64,000 bases of DNA from Eutreptiella sp. 'Long Island Sound 2002' (taxonomy: Eukaryota > Euglenozoa > Euglenophyceae > Eutreptiales > Eutreptiaceae). The translations under genes were made by a program, and so were the position numbers. Of the stretch, positions 9,560 through 20,600 are shown in pieces. Within the stretch, counting starts at the first letter, position 1. Every line of letters starts with the position of its first letter. The DNA lies in assembly GCA_964036045.1 (NCBI GenBank), contig OZ038397.1, positions 26,219,346 to 26,283,345 on the forward strand, read 5' to 3'. The notes beneath the pieces were generated by a model. The model was not told where the DNA came from and searched no databases. It saw only the letters and a list, made by a program, of their open reading frames with translations.

Positions 9560-10420
9560 TTGGACCAATGGCTTGCGGGGGGTTGCATGGATCGCGCGTG
9601 CCGCTGCCTCCCCCTTTCGCCGGTCTTTCTGGCCCTCAGGACCGACGTCGCGTGCGCCGCCAGCCCCATCCAGCCGCCTCCCACGGCCGGGCCCTTCGTC
9701 CCGGGGGCCGCCGGGGGTTCGCCGTGCTCCAGCCCCGCGTACCACAGTCTGGCTGACGCGCGGATGGCGGTGCAGAAAGCGCAGCTGGAGCTCGACGCCG
9801 CCGTGCACCACCTCACGTCCCAGGTCCAGCACCTTCAGGACGCCGCCAGCCCCCCTCCCCCCCGGACTGCGCAGCCCGACCATGAGCCCTAGGTCCCCCC
9901 GCGGTACGGCACGCCCGAGGCCGAGCCGCGCCGCGCCGGTGGGGGCCTCACCGACGCCTCGGAGGGTCGATCCGGTGCGGCGCGCAGCACCTCCAGCGCC
10001 GTGCCGGGCAGCCCCGGCGCCAGCCTCGGGCACGCGTTGTTGATGCGCTGGACATCTTCCGCATCTCCAGCGGCTTTGCCCCCCCCCCCCCCCCGCGGCT
10101 GGGCCTCGGGGGACGTTGCGGGAGGCTCCCCGGTCTGCGTCGCCCTCGCCCGCGCCCTTGCCCTGCGAGACGCCCATGCGGACGACCTGGGCCTTTAGGC
10201 CGCCGGCGCCCGGGCCGGGGCGGAGCGGGCGCTGGCGGACGCGTGGCAGTACATGGACGGGCTGTGGGCGGGAGCGGACGCGTCGCCCTGGGGCACGCGG
10301 GGGCATGCGGCGGCCGTCCGCGGTGCGGCGGATGGGGCTCAGCCGCCCCCGTTCCACGGGGATCCCTGGACTCCTGAGCGGCGGCACCCCCGCACCGTCC
10401 CTGTGTTTGCCCCTCTCTAG
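9560..10420 (+). pseudogene. Ala/Pro-rich reading frame with coiled segment, interrupted
   Basis: The plus frame starting at 9560 encodes a Pro/Ala-rich stretch with a heptad-like helix (LADARMAVQKAQLELDAAV, about 9750-9806). It continues, after TAG stops at about 9890 and 10196, into a WQYMDGLWAGADASPWG block ending at 10420. The amphipathic helix and the persistence of the frame suggest a former protein such as a retroelement ORF1, but no domain is recognisable. The opposite strand has a longer GC-rich ORF that looks like a shadow. Confidence 0.3.
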
Positions 10421-11151
10421 AGTCTGTTAGATCCCTGGTTCACCCATGGCATGGTCCTGTTGTTGTCCAAGTGCTGGCACAGGTTGCCCGAAACCAGTGC
10501 CAAATGCTTTTGTCCAGTGTAGTGGTGCGCGGAGCACCGCGTGGTCGAGTCAACGAGATGAACCCCTCTGACATCATACAGGCAGGCCAGGTGGTAGTAC
10601 TTAGGGTGAGGATCAACGTGGAAGACCATTTGTCCCATCATGAGGTCCTCATACCCTCTCCTGTGTTTCTGCGCCCACGCGCTCTGGACCACTTGGCTCG
10701 CAAGCTTGAAGCTCAGACCGTATATGCCGCCACTCATGTAGAACCACGTGTGGTCCGGGCAGTGGCTATAGCCGCCACACGTCTCCCGAGACATCTTGAA
10801 CCCGAACCACTGCTGCTGGGCCGCCTTCATGCCCTCAAGGATGGCCACGATTGCCTTCGGGCACATCAGGGTGTCCATGTCGACCTTCAGGAAGAAGTCG
10901 GCATCAGGAAAGCGTGCCACGCCGTCCCGAAGATACGCAAACGACTTGCCTTCATTCATGTTTTCCGGCTCGTTTTCTAAGACGAAGAGGTCTGGCGTTG
11001 TCGGCTGCGTCGTTTGGGGGCCACTGCCGATCACCAACACGATATTTGCACCGCAGGACAGCTGTTGGCTCACGTTGTGCATGGCGTACAGACGCCGTGC
11101 CCGGCGCTGGTGCTCAACAGCCTTCGCCGTGGTGAAGATGCCGAATACTAC
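10417..11151 (-). CDS. GT31-like glycosyltransferase, last exon
   Basis: About 245 residues. The exon probably begins after AAG at 11152, with VVFGIFTTAKAVEHQRRARR, where GT31 enzymes have their first strand and R-R-x-x-I-R helix. ENMNEGKSFAYL and FFLKVDMDTLM follow. The latter contains the D-M-D metal-binding motif (10881-10873). Then come FYMSGGIYGLS and GYEDLMMGQMV, equivalent to the family's Y-x-S-G-x-G-Y and E-D-V-x-x-G blocks. The stop is TAG at 10417. These enzymes transfer a hexose from a nucleotide sugar to glycoprotein or polysaccharide in the Golgi. The N-terminal signal anchor must lie in upstream exons I could not place. The frame stays open to 11460 only because it crosses a G-rich stretch and an ACC/GGT microsatellite, which I take as intron. 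Specificity is not predictable. Confidence 0.7.
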   Translation of the reverse strand, partial: VVFGIFTTAKAVEHQRRARRLYAMHNVSQQLSCGANIVLVIGSGPQTTQPTTPDLFVLENEPENMNEGKSFAYLRDGVARFPDADFFLKVDMDTLMCPKAIVAILEGMKAAQQQWFGFKMSRETCGGYSHCPDHTWFYMSGGIYGLSFKLASQVVQSAWAQKHRRGYEDLMMGQMVFHVDPHPKYYHLACLYDVRGVHLVDSTTRCSAHHYTGQKHLALVSGNLCQHLDNNRTMPWVNQGSNRL

Positions 11152-11368
11152 CTTGATGCAACCCCCCCCCCCCCCACTCCCCCACCCGAGAACAACACCA
11201 CAGGGGTAGCGGCGTCCACATCCGCAATCAGCGCATGCATGCAAGCAAACCCCCAGAGCAAGGTCATGCATCTCCCCAACATTGGTGCTGCACAAGAGAA
11301 AATATTCAAATACATCAACGCGTTTTTCAATGCACAAAAAACAAAAATGCCACCTGGCGCCACTGCCA

Positions 11369-11440
11369 CCACCACCACCACCACCACCACCACCACCACC
11401 ACCACCACCACCACCACCACCACCACCACCACCACCACCA
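11369..11440 (+). repeat. (ACC)n microsatellite
   Basis: An uninterrupted run of about 24 ACC triplets. It creates poly-His, poly-Pro and poly-Thr ORFs on the plus strand and poly-Gly and poly-Val on the minus. It lies just upstream of the GT31-like exon, probably in its intron. Confidence 0.95.
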
Positions 11441-11639
11441 ACATCGTCAACAAGAAGCACAGCTCGAGCGCCGCTGCAGGGTGTGGTTCAGGGTGATGAC
11501 ATGCACTCTCAAGATACGGTACAGGGTACCAATCGACCCGGATATCCAAGACACATATATTCTATTGCCTTCGGCAAGTCCACCTCGCAGAGAATCTACC
11601 CCACCCAACACACACCCAAAATAGGGTGGAAAGATACAT

Positions 11640-12905
11640 AAATACGGGCTAAAACATGCTTTACATATCTTGGATGGTCATTTTAGGTGATCACAACATC
11701 AAAAAAAATAAGTTTCGGAAACTTCGATTTTTGAGCTGTATAGGCTGGAAAAAGTGCATAAGCAAGTTGTGTACCAGTCCCGTTTGGACCCCCCCGCCCC
11801 CGCACCCAATACCCAAATAAGGTGAAAAACACATAAATGCGGCCTAAAACATGCTTTGCATATCTTGCATGGTCATTTTAGGTGATTAAAAATAAGCTTT
11901 TCAAAACTTCGATTTTTGAGCTGTCCAGGGTGAAAAACTGCATAAGCAGGTTGTGTACCAATCCCTTGGGAGCCCCCCCCCCCCCCCCCCGCGCCCAATA
12001 CCCAAATAAGGTGAAAAACACACAAATACGGCCTAAAACATGCTTTACATGCCTTGGATGGTCATTTTGGGTGATCACGGTATCAAAAAAACAAGTTTCG
12101 GAAACTTCAATTTTTGAGCTGTTCAGGGTGAAAAACTGCAGTAGCAGGTTGTGTACCAATCCCTTGGGAGCCCCCCCCCCCCCCCCCCCCCGGCGTCCAA
12201 TACCCAAATAAGGTGAAAAACACATAAATGCGGCCTAAAACATGCTTTGCATATCTTGCATGGTCATTTTAGGTGATTAAAAATAAGCTTTTCAAAACTT
12301 CGATTTTTGAGCTGTCCAGGGTGAAAAACTGCATCAGCAGGTTGTGTACCAATCCCTTGGGAGCCCCCCCCCCCCCCCCCGCGCCCAATACCCAAATAAG
12401 GTGAAAGACACACAAATACGGCCTAAAACATGCTTTACATGCCTTGGATGGTCATTTTGGGTGATCACGGTATCAAAAAAACAAGTTTCGGAAACTTCAA
12501 TTTTTGAGCTGTTCAGGGTGAAAAACTGCAGTAGCAGGTTGTGTACCAATCCCTTGGGAGCCCCCCCCCCCCCCCCGGCGTCCAATACCCAAATAAGGTG
12601 AAAAACACGTGAATATGGCCTAAAACATGCTTTACATACCTTGGATGCTCATTTTAGGTGATTACAATATCAAAAAAAAAAGTTTCGAAAACTTCGATTT
12701 CTGGGCTGCCCAGGGTGAAAAACTGCATCAGCAGGTTGTGTACCAACCCCGCGCCCAATACCCACATAAATACGGCCTAAAACATGCTTTAGATACCTTG
12801 GATGGTCATTTTAGGTGATCACAATATCAAAAAAAATGAGTTTTGAAAACTTCGATTTTTGAGCTGCCCAAGGTGAAAAACTGCACAAGCAGGTTGTGCA
12901 CGGGC
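11640..12905. repeat. 190-bp minisatellite, seven units
   Basis: AAAACATGCTTTxCATA begins units at 11651, 11846, 12035, 12237, 12425, 12622 and 12779, giving periods of 195, 189, 202, 188, 197 and 157 bp. Each unit also has GGTCATTTTAGGTGAT, a run of A, GAAACTTCGATTTTTGAGC, and (except the last two) a C run of 14-21 bases. The length differences come mostly from the C run. Two unit types alternate (ATCACGGTATC versus ATTAAAAATAAG), which points to growth by two-unit steps. No coding sense. Confidence 0.92.
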
Positions 12906-14330
12906 TCATTCACTAGGCCATTATTGGTGGAAACAGTCATTTCGCGTCTTTGGCACGGGTTTCGACCGTCCCTCGGCGGGGCTAGAGACTGCAAAAAACG
13001 TCCTTTCATATCCTAGTAGGCATATACTGTCACAACATCCCCACCCACACCCCTCAGAGTGGGTAGCACGGGGTCACCGAGGTCGCCAAAACCGCCAAAA
13101 TACCAAAAATGGCTGAAAAGTGCATAAACTGCATGAGCGCTCATCCCACTCCGCCCCATGCAAACCCCATGGTGTCGGGACCCGGAAACACTTTTTTGGC
13201 TCAAAATCGAAAAAACCAAAAGATTCATGATTTTCGACCCCAAAAAGGGGGGGGGGTCATTCCTTGACCCCCCCCCCACCCCCCCACCTCCCTCAAAACC
13301 TCCAAAAAGTGGGTTTCAAGTGGGGGGGGGGGGGTCTGGGGAGGTCCAGACCAAAAACTCATTGGGGGGTGCGTTTATTGGACAAAATAATGATTTTACA
13401 AGGGGTTAAACTAACAATTCAACCCCTTGGGGTAGGGTACGTGAATAGGCCCAAGAAGGCCCAAACTGGGGGGGGGGGGGGGTATGTGGTGTTTTCCCCT
13501 TTATGCGCCTGCCTGGCTTTGATCTGACAACCTCTGCGAGGTGATTTGCGCGCACCTTGTGGGACTGTGCCGGCTAAGTGGACCCTATTCTCCGCTCCAT
13601 TGGAAATTATTCTGAACCCAAATCCAATGGTCCACCAAGTGTCCACAGAGCATCCCACAGCCCTTGAAATCACGTTGACAGGCCACAAGCGTGAGCTATA
13701 GGTCGGGGCTACCCGCCTTCGCCTGCTTTAGGCTTGGTGTGGTGGTGCAAAGAACGAGTACAGGATGTGGTCCTACCCCTCTACCCCTGCCTAAAGCAAG
13801 TGAAGATCTCCCCAGCATTGGCAACGTTTGGGATGGTCATCCTTATCCCCGGTCCCAACATGTGGTCCCTAGATTACTGCTACTTGCTTTGTGGTACCTC
13901 TGTGGTGTGCCTGGTTGCTTTCATTTTAGGGGAATGAAGCCCCGGATGCATAGCTAACGGATACCCCCACAACACGGGCATGCAGTCATTGCTCACCAGT
14001 TCCGAATGTTGCCTTGAGTTCACCAACAACTTGGCCATTGAATGTTTCGTGGACGGGGTTAGGACGAAAACCGTGATTGCTTAGCTGGCTGTGCCTCACT
14101 AGGCAGCTGTGCATCCTCCCCTGAAGAGTCATCCTCTGTCACCCTGGACCCTCCTGACATGTCAGAATGCTTTCATTGGGGGAAGGGGGGCATCCATCAG
14201 TCCTGAGTGCGGCCCCTTGGTGGAGAGTGGAATCATGGCAATGCCCCGGTCCGCCATGGTATTATATGCTGGTCTGTCTAGGGACATCTCGGCCCTCTGG
14301 GGTTCCAGAAGAGGTATGAACAACCATCAT
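12906..14330. other. No gene recognised; G/C-run hairpins
   Basis: The stretch has short ORFs only. At 13245-13273 a run of G followed by TCATTCCTTGA and a run of C can fold into a stem. Further G runs occur at 13322 and 13468. A 45-bp block near 13508-13550 (TTTGATCTGACAACCTCTG) resembles one at 2033-2075, so a dispersed repeat is likely. Confidence 0.4.
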
Positions 14331-14527
14331 GGGGGGAATGTTTGCCCGGCGCGCGCCCGGCGCGCTACTTTTCTATTAACTATCCCAACTTCAGCCCCAG
14401 ATTTACCCTCTCATGGAGAAGCCCTCCAAGTAGACCACGTTGCACTGCACACCTTCCCTACAAAGCACGTTGCATAATAAAGCAATATCTGTCAATTCAG
14501 CAACTCCAACTGTCATCTGTATTGTAC

Positions 14528-15000
14528 TTAACAAACAACATTGGTACCACAAGTGTGGGTGTTAGTACATTCATTACAATAGTGCTCCTTGCACTCATCA
14601 CAAAGTGCGACGGTGGAGCGCTTCTGGCAACACAACACACACACTCCCGCCTCATCATGTGCCTCATCTTGCGTGCCACAACCGAGCAAATAGCTGCTCA
14701 ATGCGTGCCCTATACCACCTGTGCACGTCATTGTAACATTGTTGGCGGGCTGTCAAAGTGCCATTCTTTTTTCCAATGAGAGGCACAATGACATGAACCC
14801 GGCCTTTATAAGCACCATCATGGCCCCCAACTTCGAAATCAAAGAAATCACCTCGGGTACGAGAAGGTCCATACCCATCCCAAATCAAAACATTGGCGGA
14901 TGTCCCGGGGGCCAAGGGGCAAATCGATATAATGTTGCCCAAAATATCAACGGCAACAGTCCACCGGTAGGGCACGGGTCACAAAAGATGCCCGGCCCGC
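14528..15000 (-). pseudogene. Harbinger-like (DDE_Tnp_4) transposase with C-terminal zinc finger, degenerate
   Basis: The minus strand encodes WTVAVDILGNIISICPLAPG with TSANVLIWDGYGP (second catalytic Asp block), then HDGAYKGRVHVIVP and YNDVHRWYRARIEQLFARLW, where the final Glu of the DDE triad sits. These are the standard last blocks of PIF/Harbinger transposases, which cut and paste DNA. One frameshift near 14670 then leads to an acidic linker (DEAHDEAG) and a Cys-rich end, C-x2-C-C-x8-C-x2-C-x4-C-x2-C, resembling a B-box, with a stop at 14528. The N-terminal half is not recognisable upstream. The flank at 14333-14527 with GCCCGGCGCGC twice matches the fragment at 4325-4690. An added zinc finger at this end is not something I know from the family. 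Confidence 0.7.
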
Positions 15001-15928
15001 TAACCTTCCCCCATGGTGTGCCCGAACGCCACGTGTTTGCAGCCAGGTATTGAGGCGAATCTGTATTTGTCCGGGGAAGATCCCAGCATCATCCAGCATC
15101 ATTCATGCAAATGCAAAAGCACGGAACTCAAGCCAATACCCACCTAACCTCCCATGTCACAGTTATACCCGGCCCTACACTGCTCTTTTCTTCATGGAAC
15201 ACACGCGGACTTGCCTAGGTGCGGGTATAAGCCGCCACAGAATGAATGAATGAATCATTCATGCACCATTCCCATGATGACCCATCAGCCACATCGTGCA
15301 TGATCATGCTCATCGTCGTGCATCATAGTTGTCATTCTCCAAATGTCAATTGTTTCACTCATTGTGAGTCAAAACCATCATTTGTCACGATTTGTCATCA
15401 TCCGCCCATCATCTGTCATTCATCATCACATTCTGCATGACACATGATCTAGAATTTGGACATGATGCCACCGCCCAAATCTCAGAATAACCTGTACCAT
15501 TGTGTTTGGAGTACCTAAGGGTGGGGTCTATAGGTGAACCGTTTGGTGTGATTCGTTTGTTTTCCACCGGAATGTGTTTTTGGACATGCCGACGCCCAAT
15601 CCATCATGACATTATGTCATCATGCATGGCCCGCCCGAATGGATCATTCCACATGCTGCACACGCTGATTCCAACCCAATATGACTTTGGTCCATTCTTC
15701 ACATTTTCTCATCCTTTCAGATCAGATCGCCATTGCGAGATTCCGACCCAATCTGGCTATAATGTGCCACATATTAGCGTAATTTGCTATGTTTTGTACT
15801 CATTGAGGGGTCAAATGTGCTGATTGTGCCATTCGTCACATTTAGGCCCTCTATTGGCTATTGATGTTGCACCGAGTTTACTTTGCTTTGGTGTTTCTAC
15901 TTGTGCATTGAGGATTTGAGGACAGATT
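15001..15928. other. No gene recognised
   Basis: Upstream side of the transposase relic. It contains only short ORFs and ATCATTCATG-type words (15240-15440) typical of low-complexity drift. The missing N-terminal part of the transposase could lie here beyond recognition. Confidence 0.4.
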
Positions 15929-16311
15929 ATGGCAAGCACCAGTTTTCTTGGTGAAATGGAAGGTGAACGAGTGTCTGAGAAGGTCCTCATGGGAGCGCTT
16001 GTGCCACATGGTAGCAGAGGCTTGGGCTCTGTGCCAGAACCTCAGCACAACTACATCCCCATCTCAATATTTCTATGTTGCGCCGAAGCCTGGCCAGCTC
16101 GCCGCTACAAGATTCTCGATCCGGCAGAGGGCCGGAAGAAATGGCCCCAGGAAGTGGTGTCGGAAGGGCCCTAGTACTACAGGATGGGCAGTCGGACTCC
16201 TCCACTGACGGGGACTGTCTTTCTGATGAAGATTATTGTGGCACTGACTATGATGCCAACGAATTGGACGCCGAAGAGCAGATTGATGCCCTACGCCAAG
16301 GCTGTCCTTAA
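15929..16311 (+). other. Possible eroded coding segment, acidic C-terminus
   Basis: Two overlapping plus frames (from 15929 and 16075) give a hydrophobic stretch (HNYIPISIFLCC) and then an acidic tail (SDEDYCGTDYDANELDAEEQ) ending at 16311. The composition looks protein-like and the frames could be one gene with a frameshift or short intron. I recognise no family. Confidence 0.25.
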
Positions 16312-16608
16312 CGCAAAAAAAAAAGTGGTCCCGGAACCAGGTACTTTCAAAAGAGCCCGCGGACAGTACATGTCTTCACCCCGGTGTTCCCAATTGTTCA
16401 ACCATGAGTCCCTAGCCCCAAAATGGTCTCAGCACACAACCATATGATCCTAGCCCCACATGTGTTGCATGATAGAATAAGAACCCAACCTCACACCCTG
16501 CACAATTCAACATGAACAAGAGCAATACGTTTTCTGATCAAATATAGTGATGCAGCGTTCGACCACCCGAATGTTCCATCGCCGGTGGCACAGCTGAAAA
16601 AAAACTCC

Positions 16609-17640
16609 CTACTGCTGGTACAACCTCTGGAAGTGCACCGTGACATGCTCCATAAGCTCACCCTTCCCCCCGCTCACACTCAAACCATGCTTCCTACAAA
16701 TGGCCTTAAATTCAACCTTAGTCCACTCATGCAACCTCCCCCTCTCCATTGCCTTCAACACCGCCTCATCCACATCATACCACCAACCAACCATAACACC
16801 AACTGCGCGGCAGGGTTGGAAGAGGTGGAGGGGACAGCTGAGGGGTTACGAAGGTCAGAAGAGGAGCTACTGGCAACTGCACCTGCCTGCTCCAAATCCT
16901 CGTCCTCACTGTCTTCGTCCTCACCCTCCAACTCAACCCCGTACACATCGCCAATGTCAGCGTCACGTGTCGCCCTCTTGGGGACAACCCACAAATCTCG
17001 AATGTCCAACGGAACCTCTGCCTGACCATCCTCTTCCAAAGAAACTGCCAAATCCTACAAAGCCGCAAACCCAAGCAAACCACCATCTTCCACCTCAACC
17101 GCATGCCCTTGCTTCCGTTTGCGCGGGCGGAAAGGGGTCTTGCGAAGGTCCTCAAAAACCTCAAAGGGCCCCCAATCCTATGGTGCCTCCCCATTGCACC
17201 TTACCCACAGCGTCTCACACATGCGCTCCGTGGTTTGGCCAAAGTCCGTAGCCGTCACGTACCTAAAAGCTCTCTCACACAAACATGAGCTTACCTCAAC
17301 CCAATCCTCCAGGTTAGCACTACCATCCCACTCAGCTCGCTTGAATCGTGTCTGCACGTCATCAATCAAACTGCGAAGAAACTTCATCCGGCTACCCTTG
17401 ATGACACTACTCCCTACGTCAACACCCAACGATTCCTCCCACCCCCCTGGAATGACATGACGCATGGTGTGCAACAGCTGTGTGCACATCACATTCATCA
17501 AACTCTGGACGGCGGCGACCCGTGCCCCCTTGGTTGCTTGAACTTTCTTGCTTGTGGCACAAACCACATCAAAAACATCGCAAAAAAAGGCCGCTGTCAA
17601 CTTGAAGAGGGGGTGCGAAAGTGCATCGAACAAGCCCTGG
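16609..17640 (-). pseudogene. SAP-domain protein gene, truncated by satellite
   Basis: Read leftward from 17640, the frame encodes a helical region (FDVVCATSKKV, AVQSLMNVMCTQLLHTMRHV, SRMKFLRSLIDDVQTRFKR). It continues through TAG stops at about 17179 and 17056 into a basic PRKRKQGH cluster and an acidic stretch (EGEDEDSEDEDLEQ). After a frameshift near 16790 it ends in a SAP motif (EWTKVEFKAICRKHGLSVSG, then KGELMEH). SAP is a 35-residue helix-turn-helix that binds DNA or chromatin. The upstream end is cut at 17640, where the 85-bp satellite begins. Two stops plus a shift indicate a dead gene, although unseen introns could explain some of this. The helical N-terminal part is unknown to me. 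Confidence 0.6.
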
Positions 17641-20600
17641 GGGATCCCCACCGTTGCAGAGCGGGGGGCAAAATCAGAAGTGGCCCACAAGTGGGCGAAA
17701 TGGCTACCTCACCCCTGCCGTATCGGGGATCCCCACCGCTGCAGAGCGGGGGGCAAAATCAGAAGTGGCCCACAAGTGGGCAAAGTGGCTACCTCACCCC
17801 TGCCGTATCGGGGATCCCCACCGCTGCAGAGCGGGGGGCAAAATCAGAAGTGGCCCACAAGTGGGCAAAATGGCTACCTCACCCCTGCTGTATCGGGGAT
17901 CCCAACCGCTGCAGAGCGAGGGGCAAAATCAGAAGTGGCCCAGAAATGGGCGAAATGGCTACCTCACCCTTGCCGTATCGGGGATCCCCACCGCTTCAGA
18001 GCGGGGGGCAAAATCAGAAGTGGCCCACAAGTGGGCAAAATGGCCACCTCACCTCTGCCGTATCGGGGATCCACACCGCTGCAGAGCAGGGAGCAAAATC
18101 AGAAGTGGCCCACAAGTGGGCGAAATGGCCACCTCACCCCTGCCGTATCAGGGATCCTCACCGCTGCAGAGCGGGGGGCAAAATCAGAAGTGGCCCACAA
18201 GTGGGCGAAATGGCTACCTCACCCCTGCCGTATCGGGGATCCCCACCGCTGCAGAGCGGGGGGCAAAATCAGAAGTGGCCCACAAGTGGGCAAAATGGCT
18301 ACCTCACCCCTGCCGTATCGGGGATCCCCACCGCTGCAGAGCGGGGGGCAAAATCAGAAGTGGCCCACAAGTGGGCGAAATGGCTACCTCACCCTTGCCG
18401 TATCGGGGATCCCCACCGCTGCAGAGCGGGGGGGAAAATCAGAAGTGGCCCACAAGTGGGCGAAATGGCTACCTCACCCCTGCCGTATCGGGGATCCCCA
18501 CCGCTGCAGAGCAAGGGGCAAAATCAGAAGTGGCCCACAAATGGGCAAAGTGGCTCCCTCACCCCTGCTGTATCGGGGATCCCCACCGCTTCAGAGCGGG
18601 GGGCAAAATCAGAAGTGGCCCACAAGTGGGCAAAATGGCCACCTCACCCCTGCCGTATCGGGGATCCCCACCGCTGCAGAGCGGGGGGCAAAATCAGAAG
18701 TGGCCCACAAGTCGGCGAAATGGCCACCTCACCCCTGCCGTATCGGGGATCCTCACCGCTGCAGAGCGGGGGGCAAAATCAGAAGTGGCCCACAAGTGGG
18801 CGAAATGGCTACCTCACCCCTGCCGTATCGGGGATCCCCACCGCTGCAGAGCGGGGGGCAAAATCAGAAGTGGCCCACAAGTGGGCAAAATGGCTACCTC
18901 ACCCCTGCCGTATCGGGGATCCCCACCGCTGCAGAGCGGGGGGCAAAATCAGAAGTGGCCCACAAGTGGGCAAAGTGGCTACCTCACCCCTGCCGTATCG
19001 GGGATCCCCACCGCTGCAGAGCGGGGGGCAAAATCAGAAGTGGCCCACAAGTGGGCAAAGTGGCTACCTCACCCCTGCTGTATCGGGGATCCCCACCGCT
19101 GCAGAGCGGGGGGCAAAATCAGAAGTGGCCCACAAGTGGGCAAAGTGGCTACCTCACCCCTGCCGTATCGGGGATCCCCACCGCTGCAGAGCAGGGGGGC
19201 AAAATCAGAAGTGGCCCACAAGTGGGCGAAATGGCTACCTCACCCCTGCCGTATCGGGGATCCCCACCGCTGCAGAGCGGGGGGCAAAATCAGAAGTGGC
19301 CCACAAGTGGGCAAAGTGGCTACCTCACCCCCGCCGTATCGGGGATCCCCACCGCTTCAGACCAGGGGGCAAAATCAGAAGTGGCCCACAAGTGGGCAAA
19401 GTGGCTACCTCACCCCTGCCGTATCGGGGATCCCCACCGCTGCAGAGCAGGGGGCAAAATCAGAAGTGGCCCACAAGTCGGCGAAATGGCCACCTCGACC
19501 CTGCCGTATCAGGGATCCTCACCGCTGCAGAGCGGGGGGCAAAATCAGAAGTGGCCCACAAGTGGGCGAAATGGCTACCTGACCCGTGCCGTATCGGGGA
19601 TCCCCACCGCTTCAGAGCAGGGGGCAAAATCAGAAGTGGCCCACAAGTGGGCAAAATGGCTACCTCACCCCTGCCGTATCGGGGATCCCCACCGCTGCAG
19701 AGCGGGGGGCAAAATCAGAAGTGGCCCACAAGCGGGCAAAATGGCTACCTCACCCCTGCCGTATCGGGGATCCCCACCGCTGCAGAGCGGGGGGCAAAAT
19801 CAGAAGTGGCCCACAAGTGGGCAAAGTGGCTACCTCACCCCTGCCGTATCGGGGATCCCCACCGCTGCAGAGCGGGGGGCAAAATCAGAAGTGGCCCACA
19901 AGTGGGCAAAGTGGCTACCTCACCCCTGCTGTATCGGGGATCCCCACCGCTGCAGAGCGGGGGGGCAAAATCAGAAGTGGCCCACAAGTGGGCGAAATGG
20001 CTACCTCACCCCTGCCGTATCGGGGATCCCCACCGCTGCAGAGCGGGGGGCAAAATCAGAAGTGGCCCACAAGTGGGCAAAGTGGCTACCTCACCCCTGC
20101 CGTATCGGGGATCCCCACCGCTGCAGAGCGGGGGGCAAAATCAGAAGTGGCCCACAAGCGGGCAAAATGGCTACCTCACCCCTGCCGTATCGGGGATCCC
20201 CACCGCTGCAGAGCGGGGGGCAAAATCAGAAGTGGCCCACAAGTGGGCAAAGTGGCTACCTCACCCCTGCCGTATCGGGGATCCCCACCGCTGCAGAGCG
20301 GGGGGCAAAATCAGAAGTGGCCCACAAGTGGGCAAAGTGGCTACCTCACCCCTGCCGTATTGGGGATCCCCACCGCTGCAGAGCAGGGGGGCAAAATCAG
20401 AAGTGGCCCACAAGTGGGCGAAATGGCTACCTCACCCCTGCCGTATCGGGGATCCCCACCGCTGCAGAGCGGGGGGCAAAATCAGAAGTGGCCCACAAGT
20501 GGGCAAAGTGGCTACCTCACCCCCGCCGTATCGGGGATCCCCACCGCTTCAGACCAGGGGGCAAAATCAGAAGTGGCCCACAAGTGGGCAAAGTGGCTAC

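Noticed and set aside
9374-10387. A 337-codon minus-strand ORF
   Set aside because: Arg/Gly/Ala-rich composition is typical of an antisense shadow in very GC-rich DNA. The plus strand has the better helix pattern and there are no motifs.
11148-11641. Poly-His, poly-Pro, poly-Gly and poly-Val ORFs near the GT31-like exon, including a poly-Val membrane anchor
   Set aside because: They come from the ACC microsatellite. The poly-Val frame ends in TAG exactly where the glycosyltransferase exon begins, so it is not its anchor.
16775-17194. UAG read as an amino acid (TAG codons inside the SAP, LINE and 9.6-10.4 kb frames)
   Set aside because: TAG terminates the intact-looking nuclease copy 1, the 59359 gene and the GT31-like exon at sensible ends. 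Broken elements simply contain TAG, TGA and frameshifts.
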